Origin: JAQUOA01 sp037443785
GTDB lineage: Bacteria; Bacteroidota; Ignavibacteria; UBA10030; UBA8401
NCBI GenBank assembly: GCA_037443785.1
Contig: JBBINR010000012.1
Span: forward strand, 32,356-96,355
Reading direction: 5' to 3'
Length of the DNA stretch: 64,000 bases
Of this stretch, positions 54,869-63,400 are shown piece after piece (position 1 is the first letter of the stretch; each line of letters starts with the position of its first letter). The notes beneath the pieces are model-generated. The model worked only from the letters and a program-made list of their open reading frames with translations. It was not told the DNA's origin and ran no database searches. The position numbers were made by a program, and so were the translations under genes.

Positions 54869-55216
54869 AATTAAAGTCTACAATTTGCAGACAGGATCAT
54901 GAACTATAGAAAATATCAATCAACAAAAAAGTTCGGGAACAGTTCCTACAATTTTGTAGTAATCATTTCCGAGAAAGATGGGGATTTCGATCAATTTTGT
55001 CGAATCTTCCTCGCAAATGAATATATTGATAATTTTTACATACAACAAGACTAGAGCACATTAGAAATTGCTATAAATGCTTGCTAAAATGGAAAGGGTA
55101 GATAGAAGTTAATGGGAATCTGTTATGGTGTCGGATGTAAGAAATCAGCGAAATCCAAACATTTCTTGAAGGACGAAGTTTAAAATACAAAGTCCCGATG
55201 TTTTTCGGGACGAAGT
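54869..55216. other. Intergenic region with repeats and a hairpin
   Basis: This 348-base spacer holds no supported gene. Near its end is the 7-base stem-loop GTCCCGA-TGTTTT-TCGGGAC (55192-55211). An 11-base direct repeat GGACGAAGTTT occurs at 55171-55181 and 55209-55219, bracketing the hairpin. On the minus strand the hairpin follows the decayed tRNA copy and could act as a terminator for the tRNA-nuclease unit. The remainder is AT-rich and should hold the promoter of the pseudoreceiver operon. Confidence 0.45.
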
Positions 55217-55288
55217 TTTGCGGTGAGCCTGGGATTAGAACCCAGAAATCCTTACGGACGTCCGCCACAGGCGGATGCAATAGCCGTT
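55217..55288 (-). pseudogene. Decayed partial copy of tRNA-Ser
   Basis: This stretch matches the intact tRNA-Ser gene at 55542-55624 along most of its length. It keeps the D-loop end (AACGGCTATTGCA on the minus strand), the long variable arm (CGTCCGTAAGGA), and the T arm and 3' acceptor strand (CCCAGGCTCACCGC), and even the next three bases. The anticodon arm is replaced by a short palindrome (TCCGCC-TGT-GGCGGA), the T-loop has changed (GTTCTAA for GTTCGAA), and the first 13 or so bases of the tRNA are missing. It cannot be a working tRNA. Confidence 0.88.
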
Positions 55289-55538
55289 AAATAAGTCTGA
55301 GTGAGTGAATAAATTCTCTCCCCTTTCCACTCTTTAGAAATTTTTCTCTTTTTATTGCAAGAGAACGTGTTTCATACGATTCGGTATAAAGTATTTTCCA
55401 AGGACGATAAGGCTTTGTAAATCTTACCATGCCGGCATTATGGCGCTCAAAACGGGAGTGAAGGTTGTTGGTTTGACCGATATACAATCGAAGAAATGTT
55501 TCAGAATGAAGAATATAAACGAAGTATTTATATTTCAT
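55287..55538 (-). CDS. GIY-YIG nuclease-domain protein between tRNA-Ser and its partial copy
   Basis: An 83-residue protein made of a single GIY-YIG domain. Visible are YFVYILHS and LYIGQTNNLHSRF (the two GIY/YIG strands and Arg), HNAG, and EKFLKSGKGREF with the conserved Glu region. It is close to the small UPF0213-type GIY-YIG proteins. The ATG at 55538 lies 3 bases after the 3' end of tRNA-Ser; a longer frame runs back through the tRNA and is not credible as protein. The stop at 55287 touches the decayed tRNA copy. The arrangement suggests a small tRNA-targeting mobile element; nuclease activity is untested. Confidence 0.85.
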   Translation of the reverse strand: MKYKYFVYILHSETFLRLYIGQTNNLHSRFERHNAGMVRFTKPYRPWKILYTESYETRSLAIKREKFLKSGKGREFIHSLRLI

Positions 55539-55541
55539 TTG

Positions 55542-55624
55542 CGGTGAGCCTGGGATTCGAACCCAGAAGTCCTTACGGACGCCAGTTTTCAAGACTGGTG
55601 CAATAGCCGTTCTGCCAACTCACC
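55542..55624 (-). tRNA. tRNA-Ser(UGA)
   Basis: The minus strand folds as a class II tRNA. The acceptor stem GGTGAGT pairs with GCTCACC, and the discriminator base is G as in tRNA-Ser. The anticodon arm is CCAGT-CTTGAAA-ACTGG with anticodon TGA. The long variable arm contains GTCC-GTAA-GGAC, and the T arm is CTGGG-TTCGAAT-CCCAG. CCA is not encoded. Confidence 0.96.
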
Positions 55625-55680
55625 AAAATTTATAAACAAATATACAAAATTTTGTCGGCTCGTCAAAAAAAAATCTTACT

Positions 55681-56922
55681 TTATTCGTACCGAAGAGATT
55701 CAACAGGATCGACATTGGCGGCACGCCGTGCAGGGAAAAATCCGGCAAGTAATCCAACGGTCGCCAAGATTCCAACCGTAAGCAGCATGATAGCAGTAGA
55801 AATGATGGGGCGCCCGAGAAATTGCATCGGCCCATCATCCGCTGGAAATAAATGAACAATTGAAACAATGCTCCATGTTATCGCAATTCCAATTGCGCCG
55901 CCGATAAATGCAATAAGAAGTGCTTCAAAAACAAATTGGGAAAGGATGTAGCTTTTTTTCGCGCCAATCGCCATTTTAATTCCGATTTCTTTCGTGCGCT
56001 CTTTCACGACGGCAAACATCACGTTTGCCACACCGACACCGGCGATTAATAACGTAAGAAATCCGACTGAACCAAGAAATATTTGAATTCCAACACCAAC
56101 TTTTTTATTGATTTTTTCCGCTTCAACAAAATCCCAAATAAACAATGCCCGCTCATCACTGGAATCAAAATGATACTTACTTCCCAACGTTTGAAAAAGA
56201 TTTTCCTTTAGCCTTGCTTGCTGTGACGGATCAGTTGGCCGAATAACAATAGAGTTTACAAAGATGTTACCATAGCGAGTTCGAAATGTGGAATATGGAA
56301 CAATGGCGCGCCACGTATCCGGTCCGTTATTCATTGACGTTTGAATTTTTTTCTGCATCACACCCACAATCGTAAATGGAACTCCGTCCATCATCACAAT
56401 TTTTCCTACGGGATTCTCCGCTCCAAAAAGCTCTCCAGCCAGTTCTACTCCGACAAAAAGAACCCTCCGCTGAAATGCAACATCCGATTGATTGATGAAT
56501 CGTCCGCCCCCTGCGGGATACATTCGTCTCATCTCTTCAAAGTCCGCATTTACTCCTTCACATTCGGTTGTCGTTGTTTTTTTCCCGTACGTGAGAGAGA
56601 CATTATGGCGGTATTGCGGACTTATCATTGCAATCCCCGGAACAGATGCTTTCAACAATGCCACATCTTCTTCGGTAAAATTAATCGATCTTCCCTTTGG
56701 AAGTCCTTCATGAACAATCGACGTTTCACCGCCGTAAATAATAAGAATTCTGTTTCCCGCATTCATCAAACCTGCGGTTAAACGATTTCCGAGCCCTTCG
56801 CCAAAGGCAAGCAACAGCATAACCGAAACGGTTCCCCACGTAACCGCCAGCAGCGTTAAAAAAGCACGCGTTCGTTGTGCACGAAGATCGTAAAAAAATT
56901 CTTTTATCAGTTCTATAAACAT
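55681..56922 (-). CDS. MacB/FtsX-type ABC transporter permease
   Basis: A 413-residue permease. TM1 is near residues 20-40, a large periplasmic MacB_PCD domain spans about 45-240, and three C-terminal TM helices (about 280-400) form the FtsX domain, with the typical VKERTKEIGIKMAIGAKK coupling segment and ending FFPARRAANVDPVESLRYE. The start at 56922 has AAAGGA 7 bases upstream. It lies 10 bases after a homologous permease and is the third gene of an adaptor-permease-permease operon. Such transporters move lipids, peptides or drugs across the envelope. No ATPase is encoded beside it. Confidence 0.92.
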   Translation of the reverse strand: MFIELIKEFFYDLRAQRTRAFLTLLAVTWGTVSVMLLLAFGEGLGNRLTAGLMNAGNRILIIYGGETSIVHEGLPKGRSINFTEEDVALLKASVPGIAMISPQYRHNVSLTYGKKTTTTECEGVNADFEEMRRMYPAGGGRFINQSDVAFQRRVLFVGVELAGELFGAENPVGKIVMMDGVPFTIVGVMQKKIQTSMNNGPDTWRAIVPYSTFRTRYGNIFVNSIVIRPTDPSQQARLKENLFQTLGSKYHFDSSDERALFIWDFVEAEKINKKVGVGIQIFLGSVGFLTLLIAGVGVANVMFAVVKERTKEIGIKMAIGAKKSYILSQFVFEALLIAFIGGAIGIAITWSIVSIVHLFPADDGPMQFLGRPIISTAIMLLTVGILATVGLLAGFFPARRAANVDPVESLRYE

Positions 56923-56932
56923 AGAAAATCCT

Positions 56933-58165
56933 TTACCGCAAACATTCGATAACATCAAGTTTTGCTGCTCGCCGAGCAGGCATTAACCCCGCAGTAAATC
57001 CGACAATAGACAGAATAGAAACGGTAGTGAGAGCAACTTCAATTGATAATTCGGGTGTTCCCACAAATTCTTTGATCGGCAAAAATTGGAGAGCTTCAAT
57101 TATCCCATACGAAATTATAAAACCAAGACTTGAACCGATGAAAATAATGAAAAGCGTTTCAAGGAAAAATTGGAAAAGAATATTCGCCCGTTTAGCTCCA
57201 ACCGCTCGTTTAATTCCGATTTCTCGCGTGCGTTCTTGGACAACGATATACATGATGTTTGCTACACCAACGCCGCCAACGCCAAGGGTAAAACTTCCGA
57301 TCAATCCCATAAAAAGATTGAACGCAAGAAAGAAATAGAACAAAAATTTATCAAATTCATTTGTATCCCAAATCCACACGGCGTCACGATCTGTTGGATC
57401 GAAGCGGTATTTCTTGCTCAAGACTTCTCTTACTTCATCTCCGGTTTGCTTCGCTCGCTGCGGATCTTTCACCTGGAAAATAATATTGCTCAAATGAATT
57501 TGTCCAAAAACCGATGAGTATGTGGTTGCAGGAATAAAAACTCTGTCTTGGTCTCGTTCATTATACGACGAGTTTTGGATCTTCTTTTGCATTACTCCGA
57601 TCACGAGGAACGGGACATCGCCCACATAGAGAAGCTTTCCAAGGCCATTTCCTTCGCCAAAAAGGAGTTCTTCGACTTTGTTTCCAAGAACAATAACACG
57701 CTTGCGGTCTTTCATATCCGGATCGTTGATAAATCTCCCGCCTTCTCGCGGATTGATGTTCCGCATCTCACTGTATACCGGGTACACGCCTGCAATTAAA
57801 GGATTCATAATGTTCTGACCAACACGAACAGGGATCCCGCCGCGTGAAAATTCCGGACTGATTGCGGAAAGATTCTGAACCTGCGAGGCAATAAGTTTTG
57901 TATCGTCCTCAACAAATGATATCCCCCTCCCAATTCCGAATCCTTGATATGGTTTGGTTGTCTGACCGGGAAACATAATTGCAATATGTTCACCGATGCC
58001 GTGCATATTGACAGAAAGCTGTTTCTTGAACCCAAATCCGAATGCGACAAGCACAATAATGGCAACGGTTCCCCAAGTTATTCCGAACAGGGTCATCGAT
58101 ACGCGCAGTTTTTGTCCGCGCATATCTGTAATAAATTCTGAAACGATGCTAAAGAAATGCTGCAT
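56933..58165 (-). CDS. MacB/FtsX-type ABC transporter permease
   Basis: A 410-residue paralogue of the adjacent permease with the same plan: TM near 22-42 (GTVAIIVLVAFGFGFKKQL), periplasmic domain, then three C-terminal TM helices with VQERTREIGIKRAVGAKR and an ending GLMPARRAAKLDVIECLR. The two probably form a heterodimeric permease. It starts 1 base after the adaptor gene ends, so the two are coupled. MacB itself has a fused N-terminal ATPase; here that domain is absent and must be supplied in trans. Confidence 0.92.
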   Translation of the reverse strand: MQHFFSIVSEFITDMRGQKLRVSMTLFGITWGTVAIIVLVAFGFGFKKQLSVNMHGIGEHIAIMFPGQTTKPYQGFGIGRGISFVEDDTKLIASQVQNLSAISPEFSRGGIPVRVGQNIMNPLIAGVYPVYSEMRNINPREGGRFINDPDMKDRKRVIVLGNKVEELLFGEGNGLGKLLYVGDVPFLVIGVMQKKIQNSSYNERDQDRVFIPATTYSSVFGQIHLSNIIFQVKDPQRAKQTGDEVREVLSKKYRFDPTDRDAVWIWDTNEFDKFLFYFFLAFNLFMGLIGSFTLGVGGVGVANIMYIVVQERTREIGIKRAVGAKRANILFQFFLETLFIIFIGSSLGFIISYGIIEALQFLPIKEFVGTPELSIEVALTTVSILSIVGFTAGLMPARRAAKLDVIECLR

Positions 58166-58166
58166 A

Positions 58167-59258
58167 CTAATCTATTTTCTTTACTGGTTTTTCAAGTACC
58201 TCGTCTCCCTCTTTCAACCCGCTCACAATTTCAATATTGATTGCATCACTCAAACCGGTTTTGATATATTGCTCAGATTCAGATTCTTTTTTTCCTGCAA
58301 CTTTAACAAATGCAGAATCATTTCGAAATATCACCACACGTTCCGGAATTACGACGACATTTTCTTTCTTTTGGATAATGATATTTGCATTCGCCGAATA
58401 CCCTGCCCGCAGTGTTGCATTGCTGGTTGGCGGAATTGCAATTTCAATCGGAAACACGGTAGCATTTTCTTTTTTTTCCGCTTTGAGCCATATTTTGCGC
58501 AATGTTCCTCGAATTGTATCTTTGGGAAGCGCGCCGACTTTGATCTGAGTTTCCATTCCTTCTTTCAGCTTGCCGACATCGATTTCATCAACAGTTCCAC
58601 GGAACAATAATTTTTCCATGGCAGCCATCTTCATCAGCACGGTCCCTTCTTGATACGAGGTGAGCGGAATAACAGGATCGCCAACCTCAATTGTTTTATT
58701 GAGCAGGAACCCGCTGATCGGCGCTTTCACGATTGATTCAATTTCAGTGTTTCCAATATGTACTTTCCCGCTTTCGATAAGGGCAAGTTTTTCTTTTGCA
58801 ATCTTTACGCGAAGATCACGGTCGTTATATTGACGGACAAAATCTTGATATTCTCTTTCTGATATCAGTCCTTTCTTTTTCAACGATTCCTGTCGGATTT
58901 TTTCCTGCTTCAACGCATCCAACTGTACATCTTCAAGTTCCACTTGACGTTTTGCGTCGGCAAGTTCTAGAGGTGTCGGATCAGGTTTTATTTCCAACAA
59001 CGGATCTCCGGCATGAACGTATTGTCCCACATCGACAAAAATCCGTTTAACAACGCCGGAAACTTTCGATTTAACCGAGATCTCATTTTCAGGTTCAACT
59101 GTTCCAACGGCTAACGCTTTATCAATAATCGTACCCCGCTGTGCTTTTACTTTTGGAATTTGTTCTCCTTTAGAGGGGTCTGCGCGAAACGCAAAAAACC
59201 ATACGGCGGCAAATGTGATAAAAACTGCGGCAGCAATAAAAAAATATTTTTTCTTCAT
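58167..59258 (-). CDS. Periplasmic adaptor (HlyD/MacA-type membrane fusion protein)
   Basis: A 363-residue adaptor with one N-terminal membrane anchor (about 5-23). The family layout is visible: the first half of the lipoyl domain (SVKSKVSGVVKRIFVDVGQY), a coiled-coil hairpin (about 110-165), the second half-motif (VKAPISGFLLNKTIEVGDPV), and a beta-barrel/membrane-proximal part ending VSGLKEGDEVLEKP. Such adaptors connect an inner-membrane permease to an outer-membrane channel. It heads the operon with the two MacB-like permeases. No TolC-like channel is in the window. Confidence 0.92.
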   Translation of the reverse strand: MKKKYFFIAAAVFITFAAVWFFAFRADPSKGEQIPKVKAQRGTIIDKALAVGTVEPENEISVKSKVSGVVKRIFVDVGQYVHAGDPLLEIKPDPTPLELADAKRQVELEDVQLDALKQEKIRQESLKKKGLISEREYQDFVRQYNDRDLRVKIAKEKLALIESGKVHIGNTEIESIVKAPISGFLLNKTIEVGDPVIPLTSYQEGTVLMKMAAMEKLLFRGTVDEIDVGKLKEGMETQIKVGALPKDTIRGTLRKIWLKAEKKENATVFPIEIAIPPTSNATLRAGYSANANIIIQKKENVVVIPERVVIFRNDSAFVKVAGKKESESEQYIKTGLSDAINIEIVSGLKEGDEVLEKPVKKID

Positions 59259-59367
59259 TCGGACTCCCTATTTTGCGGTGACACATTACCTTACGGCAAA
59301 TTCAACAGAGAGTTACACTTATATATTTTTTTAATTGAAAAAAGGAATTGGAGGATTTCTAATGCAG

Positions 59368-60300
59368 TTATCGGGGAAGCGAATTTACAATGCTTTCGGC
59401 AATTTCATGGATCTGATTTTGGTCATTGATATCATACCACCGAATGCGATTTTCATTTCTAAACCACGTCAATTGGCGTTTTGCAAATCGCCGTGTGTTC
59501 TGTTTCATCAATTCGACCATTCGTTGGAAAGAAATTTCTTTACGCATGAAAGAAAATGCTTCCTTATATCCAACGGTTTGCAACGCCTGCATTCGATCGT
59601 CATATCCCAGTGAAAGAAGTTGCTTCACTTCATCAAGGAAACCATCAGAAATCATTGCATCCACTCTATTGTTGATCCGGTCATATAATGTTTTCCGGTC
59701 CCACGCTAAGCCGACAAAGTAAGCGTCATAGATAATTTTGGGTTTGTGATTTTTGTGGAACGTGGAGATCGGAATTCCCGTTTCATAGTACACTTCTAAT
59801 GCACGTATGACTCGACGGTATTTTGAAGCATCCATTGTTGCAGCAGCAGCCGGATCGACAGACACTAATTCTGCGTATAATTTTCCCCTTCCTTCACTCT
59901 TACATCGATCTTCCAACGAGAATCGAATATCACCTGCAAATTCAGGCTGCTCAAAAAAACCATCAATCAACGCTCGAATGTAAAGTCCTGTCCCGCCAAC
60001 AACGATTGGATATTTTTTCCTGCGGAGAATATCGGCAATTATTTGCCTGCCAAATTCCTGAAAATCACCGGCATTAAATTTTTCATGCGGTTCTCGAATA
60101 TCGATACAATGGTGCGGGACAGATACCAGCTCCTCTTCCGACGGCTTTGCCGTCCCAATGGTAAGATGTTTATAAATCTGACGTGAATCGGCTGAAATTA
60201 TTTCCGAAGGGATTTTTTTTGCAACTTCGATCGCGAGCCGAGTTTTCCCCGATGCCGTCGGACCAACGATTACCAATATTGATGGCAGTGTTTCAGCCAC
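59368..60300 (-). CDS. miaA: tRNA dimethylallyltransferase MiaA
   Basis: A 310-residue enzyme that adds a dimethylallyl group to A37 of tRNAs reading UNN codons, which should include the tRNA-Ser(UGA) encoded here. Visible signatures are the P-loop VGPTASGKTRLA, ISADSRQIYKHLTIGTAKP, DIREP, VVGGTGLYIRALIDG and the C-terminal QLTWFRNENRIRWYD. Length is normal. The gene lies 3 bases after pcm and closes a folP-cdaA-GT2-pcm-miaA run. Confidence 0.96.
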   Translation of the reverse strand: MAETLPSILVIVGPTASGKTRLAIEVAKKIPSEIISADSRQIYKHLTIGTAKPSEEELVSVPHHCIDIREPHEKFNAGDFQEFGRQIIADILRRKKYPIVVGGTGLYIRALIDGFFEQPEFAGDIRFSLEDRCKSEGRGKLYAELVSVDPAAAATMDASKYRRVIRALEVYYETGIPISTFHKNHKPKIIYDAYFVGLAWDRKTLYDRINNRVDAMISDGFLDEVKQLLSLGYDDRMQALQTVGYKEAFSFMRKEISFQRMVELMKQNTRRFAKRQLTWFRNENRIRWYDINDQNQIHEIAESIVNSLPR

Positions 60301-60303
60301 AGT

Positions 60304-60939
60304 TCAATTCCACGCATTTTTGCCAATGAGCGGTACAAATTTAAAACCGTCAAATTCGTTGATTTGAATTTCATGTTCCAACTTGATGCCGAGGACAAGT
60401 TTTTGCATTTCCCGCGATCCGACAGGAATGATAATTCTTCCGCCGTCGGCTAATTGATTAACGAGTGGCTCGGGAATTGACGGCGCACCCGCAGTAACAA
60501 TAATTGCGTCGTATGGTGCATGTTCTGTCCATCCGATTGTTCCGTCTCCCCCTTTTGCAAGAATTCTCAAATGTAATTTGTCGAACAATTTTCGTGCATT
60601 GTTTAACAGCGTCAAATGCCGTTCGATCGTAAACACTTTACACCCAATTGTTGCGAGGACCGCGGCTTGATACCCTGAACCGGTACCAATTTCCAGCACT
60701 CTCATTCCTTTTTGCGGATGGAGAGCTTGGGTCATAAATGCGACGGTATATGGCTGTGAGATCGTTTGTTCGCTTCCTATGGGGAGGGCACTATCGTCAT
60801 AGGCTTTATTGATGAACATTGGATCGACAAAAAGGTGACGCTCTACTTTACTCATTGCATCAAGCACCGCAGTATCAACAATTCCTTTTTCTTTTAGTAA
60901 TTCAATCATTTCTTGACGGTCTGTTTCAAATCTTCCCAT
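60304..60939 (-). CDS. pcm: Protein-L-isoaspartate O-methyltransferase
   Basis: A 211-residue SAM-dependent enzyme that starts repair of damaged isoaspartyl residues in proteins. Family marks are VERHLFVDPMFINKAYDDSALPIG, the active-site stretch QTISQPYTVAFMTQ, the SAM motif VLEIGTGSGYQAAVLA and DAIIVTAGAP. It sits 1 base from the upstream glycosyltransferase gene and 3 bases from miaA, so it is co-transcribed. Length is typical. Confidence 0.95.
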   Translation of the reverse strand: MGRFETDRQEMIELLKEKGIVDTAVLDAMSKVERHLFVDPMFINKAYDDSALPIGSEQTISQPYTVAFMTQALHPQKGMRVLEIGTGSGYQAAVLATIGCKVFTIERHLTLLNNARKLFDKLHLRILAKGGDGTIGWTEHAPYDAIIVTAGAPSIPEPLVNQLADGGRIIIPVGSREMQKLVLGIKLEHEIQINEFDGFKFVPLIGKNAWN

Positions 60940-60940
60940 G

Positions 60941-61636
60941 TTAATATTGCCTAAAAAGTACTTTGATAAAATTCACGGTCGTTGAAAAATGTGTCATGTG
61001 ACTTCTCTCTCCTGCATAAATCGTTTCAATCGGAATCGCGCCGAATGAAAATCCGTATGCCGCCGCTCTAATTAAAAATTCTGTTTCCGCCTCAAATCCA
61101 CGGGCACAAAGTGTAACTTGTTCCAAAACGTTTCGAGTAATAAATCGAAAACCCGACTGGCTGTCTAAAATTTTTTTTCCTGTTCGTGCTTGTATAAGAA
61201 ATGTCGTTAGTGTATTTGAAAGAACACGGAGGAACGGCATATTTTTTTTGTCACCCAGTCTATTTCCGATAATAATGTTGTCCTGACGATTTGAGTATGC
61301 CTGCAGGAATCTTTGAATATCTTCCGGTTGATGTTGAAGATCTGCGTCCATCGTGATTACGGCATCGAATGGTTTGGAGCGGACAAAATCAAATCCCGTT
61401 TGAAGAGCAGCTCCTTTTCCCAAATTCGTTGCATGAGAAAGAACGGTCACGGAAAAAAGTTTTGCTATTGCTTCTGTCTCGTCGGTAGACCCGTCATTAA
61501 CAACAACAATTGCCGGCGGCGAAATAATTTTCACCGTCCGTTCGAGCAATTTCGATAATGAAAAACCGGCGTTGTATGCGGGAATAAGCAAGCATCCAAA
61601 ACAAGTACAGAAGCTGATGATGAAACAGAATAGCAC
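60941..61636 (-). CDS. Family 2 glycosyltransferase (DPM1/polyprenyl-phosphate type)
   Basis: A 231-residue GT2 without C-terminal membrane helices. Motifs are LIPAYNAG, VVNDGSTDETE, GKGAALQTGFD, TMDADLQHQPEDI (metal-binding DxD), LDSQSGFR and FEAETEFLIRA. These match transferases that charge polyprenyl phosphate or act on lipid-linked sugars. The start is uncertain: the frame opens at GTG 61636, but the first 15 residues are unlike the family and a TTG at 61591 is possible. It lies 8 bases after cdaA. Confidence 0.85.
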   Translation of the reverse strand: MLFCFIISFCTCFGCLLIPAYNAGFSLSKLLERTVKIISPPAIVVVNDGSTDETEAIAKLFSVTVLSHATNLGKGAALQTGFDFVRSKPFDAVITMDADLQHQPEDIQRFLQAYSNRQDNIIIGNRLGDKKNMPFLRVLSNTLTTFLIQARTGKKILDSQSGFRFITRNVLEQVTLCARGFEAETEFLIRAAAYGFSFGAIPIETIYAGERSHMTHFSTTVNFIKVLFRQY

Positions 61637-61644
61637 GGCAACAT

Positions 61645-62460
61645 TTATTGCTGCGGACGTATTGCCTCCTTCACATTCTTAAACGAACGCTGCACCGTAA
61701 GAACCAGGCGGGCTCGTAATTCTGTTCGTAATTCTTTAACAGGAATACGATAGGTCAATTCTCCGTTATCGGCTATCGATATCGCTCCGGTCTCTTCGGA
61801 GACAATTACTGCAAGCGCATCAGTCTGCTCGGTCACCCCCAAACCTGCACGATGCCGCGTTCCAAGAGCGCGTTCTTCGACGCGAAGCGTTGCAGAAAGA
61901 GGAAGCGTGCATCTGGCTGCTTCGACTGTCCGATCGCTGACAATCACTGCCCCATCATGAAGAGGTGAACGAGGATTAAAGATTGAAAGCAACAGAGAAC
62001 GGCTGATTTGTGCGTGCAATGTCACGCCAGTTTCGGTAAACGATTTCATGCCGGTTCCCCGTGCAATAATAATCAACGCACCCTGCTTCTTTTTCGAAAA
62101 TTCAAGTGCCGCCGCCGTTATCTCTTCAATCGATTCATCAACATTTTGACGCAAGAACATTCTTACAAACCTATTTCTGGCAATCGTAGACAGTAAGCGT
62201 CGTATTTCAGGTTGAAAAATAATAATGAATGCAATGACAAGAATATCAGAGAGTGTTCGAAGAATCCAACCAATTGCTTTTAAATTGAATGCCTGAACAC
62301 CGAGAGATAAGAAAACAATGATGATCAAACCGATGAATATTTGCGCTGCGATAGTGCCGCGCATTCCGCGATAAAGCCGATAAAACACGAACGTCACTAA
62401 AAAAATATCAATGACATCGATGATAGAAATTGAAAGAAAACCAATCTTGAATAATTCCAT
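61645..62460 (-). CDS. cdaA: Diadenylate cyclase CdaA
   Basis: A 271-residue membrane enzyme making cyclic di-AMP from ATP. Three N-terminal hydrophobic helices (about 10-33, 37-58, 63-84) precede the DAC domain, which carries the two catalytic motifs: DGA within SPLHDGAVIVSD and RHRAG within GTRHRAGLGVTE. Both are intact. The ATG overlaps the folP stop by one base (TAATG). folP-cdaA adjacency is characteristic of Bacteroidota-type genomes. The regulator CdaR, common in Firmicutes, is not next to it. Confidence 0.96.
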   Translation of the reverse strand: MELFKIGFLSISIIDVIDIFLVTFVFYRLYRGMRGTIAAQIFIGLIIIVFLSLGVQAFNLKAIGWILRTLSDILVIAFIIIFQPEIRRLLSTIARNRFVRMFLRQNVDESIEEITAAALEFSKKKQGALIIIARGTGMKSFTETGVTLHAQISRSLLLSIFNPRSPLHDGAVIVSDRTVEAARCTLPLSATLRVEERALGTRHRAGLGVTEQTDALAVIVSEETGAISIADNGELTYRIPVKELRTELRARLVLTVQRSFKNVKEAIRPQQ

Positions 62461-63332
62461 TATCCGGCATTCCTTATTGCATCGGTAACGACTGCGATTC
62501 GTTTCATTTCTTTTACATCATGGACTCGCACAATATTTGCACCGTTCATAATGGAAACCGCAACAGTTGCAGCCGTTCCCTCCATTCGCGTCGACACAGG
62601 CAAATTCAACAATGCTCCGATAAATCCTTTGCGAGATGTTCCGACTAATATAGGATACCCTAATTCTTTAAATTCAGAAAGATGTTTCAACAGCGACAGA
62701 TTATGATTGAGATTTTTTCCAAAACCGATTCCCGGATCAACAATAATTTGTTTTACTCCTGCAGATGCGGCAATCGAAATACTTTTCTGTAAACCATTTT
62801 TTACTTCAAGGACAACATCAGAATACTGCGGATTATCCTGCATCGTTTCCGGCGTTCCTTGAATATGCATGAGCACCAGTGTCGCATTCCATTTGGCTAC
62901 AACACTAGCAATCTCTTCATCAAATTGCAGACCGCTGATATCATTGACAATTGACGCTCCGCATTTTAATGCTTCTTCCGCAACCTTTGATTTTGTCGTG
63001 TCAACGGAAACAATGGTATCAATGGTTCGAGAAATTTTTTCGATGACCGGAATTATTCGATCCATTTCTTCATCGGCAGACACCTTGCGCGTAACGTCGC
63101 CATAAATCCCTTTCGGCCGCGTCGATTCTCCGCCAACATCGATAATATCCGCACCGTGCTCGCTCATTTGCATTGCGTGTGCAAATGCCGATTCAGCGGA
63201 AAGATATTGTCCCCCGTCAGAAAACGAATCGGGGGTCACATTCAAAACACCCATGACATACGTACGCGATGAAAAGTCTATTACTTTCCTGCCTACCGTG
63301 AACACGTGGTGGTGTGAGAGTGTTTGAGTCAT
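62460..63332 (-). CDS. folP: Dihydropteroate synthase
   Basis: A 290-residue enzyme of folate synthesis that joins p-aminobenzoate to the dihydropterin pyrophosphate. All family motifs are visible: MGVLNVTPDSFSDGG, DVGGESTRP, VSVDTTKSKVAEEAL, VNDISG, VDPGIGFGKN, LVGTSRKGFIG and the final RVHDV. It is the first gene of a five-gene run (folP, cdaA, GT2, pcm, miaA). The terminator for the genes upstream lies about 36 bases before its start, so a promoter should sit in that short gap. Confidence 0.96.
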   Translation of the reverse strand: MTQTLSHHHVFTVGRKVIDFSSRTYVMGVLNVTPDSFSDGGQYLSAESAFAHAMQMSEHGADIIDVGGESTRPKGIYGDVTRKVSADEEMDRIIPVIEKISRTIDTIVSVDTTKSKVAEEALKCGASIVNDISGLQFDEEIASVVAKWNATLVLMHIQGTPETMQDNPQYSDVVLEVKNGLQKSISIAASAGVKQIIVDPGIGFGKNLNHNLSLLKHLSEFKELGYPILVGTSRKGFIGALLNLPVSTRMEGTAATVAVSIMNGANIVRVHDVKEMKRIAVVTDAIRNAG

Positions 63333-63367
63333 GACTCTAAAATATTGAAACCTTAATGCAGAAGCAA

Positions 63368-63400
63368 AGAAAAACCCCGCGTCTGCGGGGCTTTTCTTTT
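63368..63400 (-). terminator. Rho-independent terminator after the small basic protein gene
   Basis: CCCCGC-GTCT-GCGGGG (63375-63390) with flanking A- and T-runs. On the minus strand GCCCCGCAGACGCGGGG is followed by TTTTTC, directly downstream of the 33-residue ORF and upstream of folP. The plus strand also has CTTTTCTTTT. Confidence 0.88.

Noticed and set aside
55071..55280. A minus-strand ORF of 69 codons running through the tRNA-Ser remnant
   Set aside because: Its N-terminus is the tRNA copy read as protein and the rest has low-complexity repeats; it mirrors the false extension of the GIY-YIG frame through the intact tRNA.
63326..63337. Palindrome GAGTCATGACTC spanning the folP start codon
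   Set aside because: Only 12 bases and includes the start codon itself; chance is a sufficient explanation.
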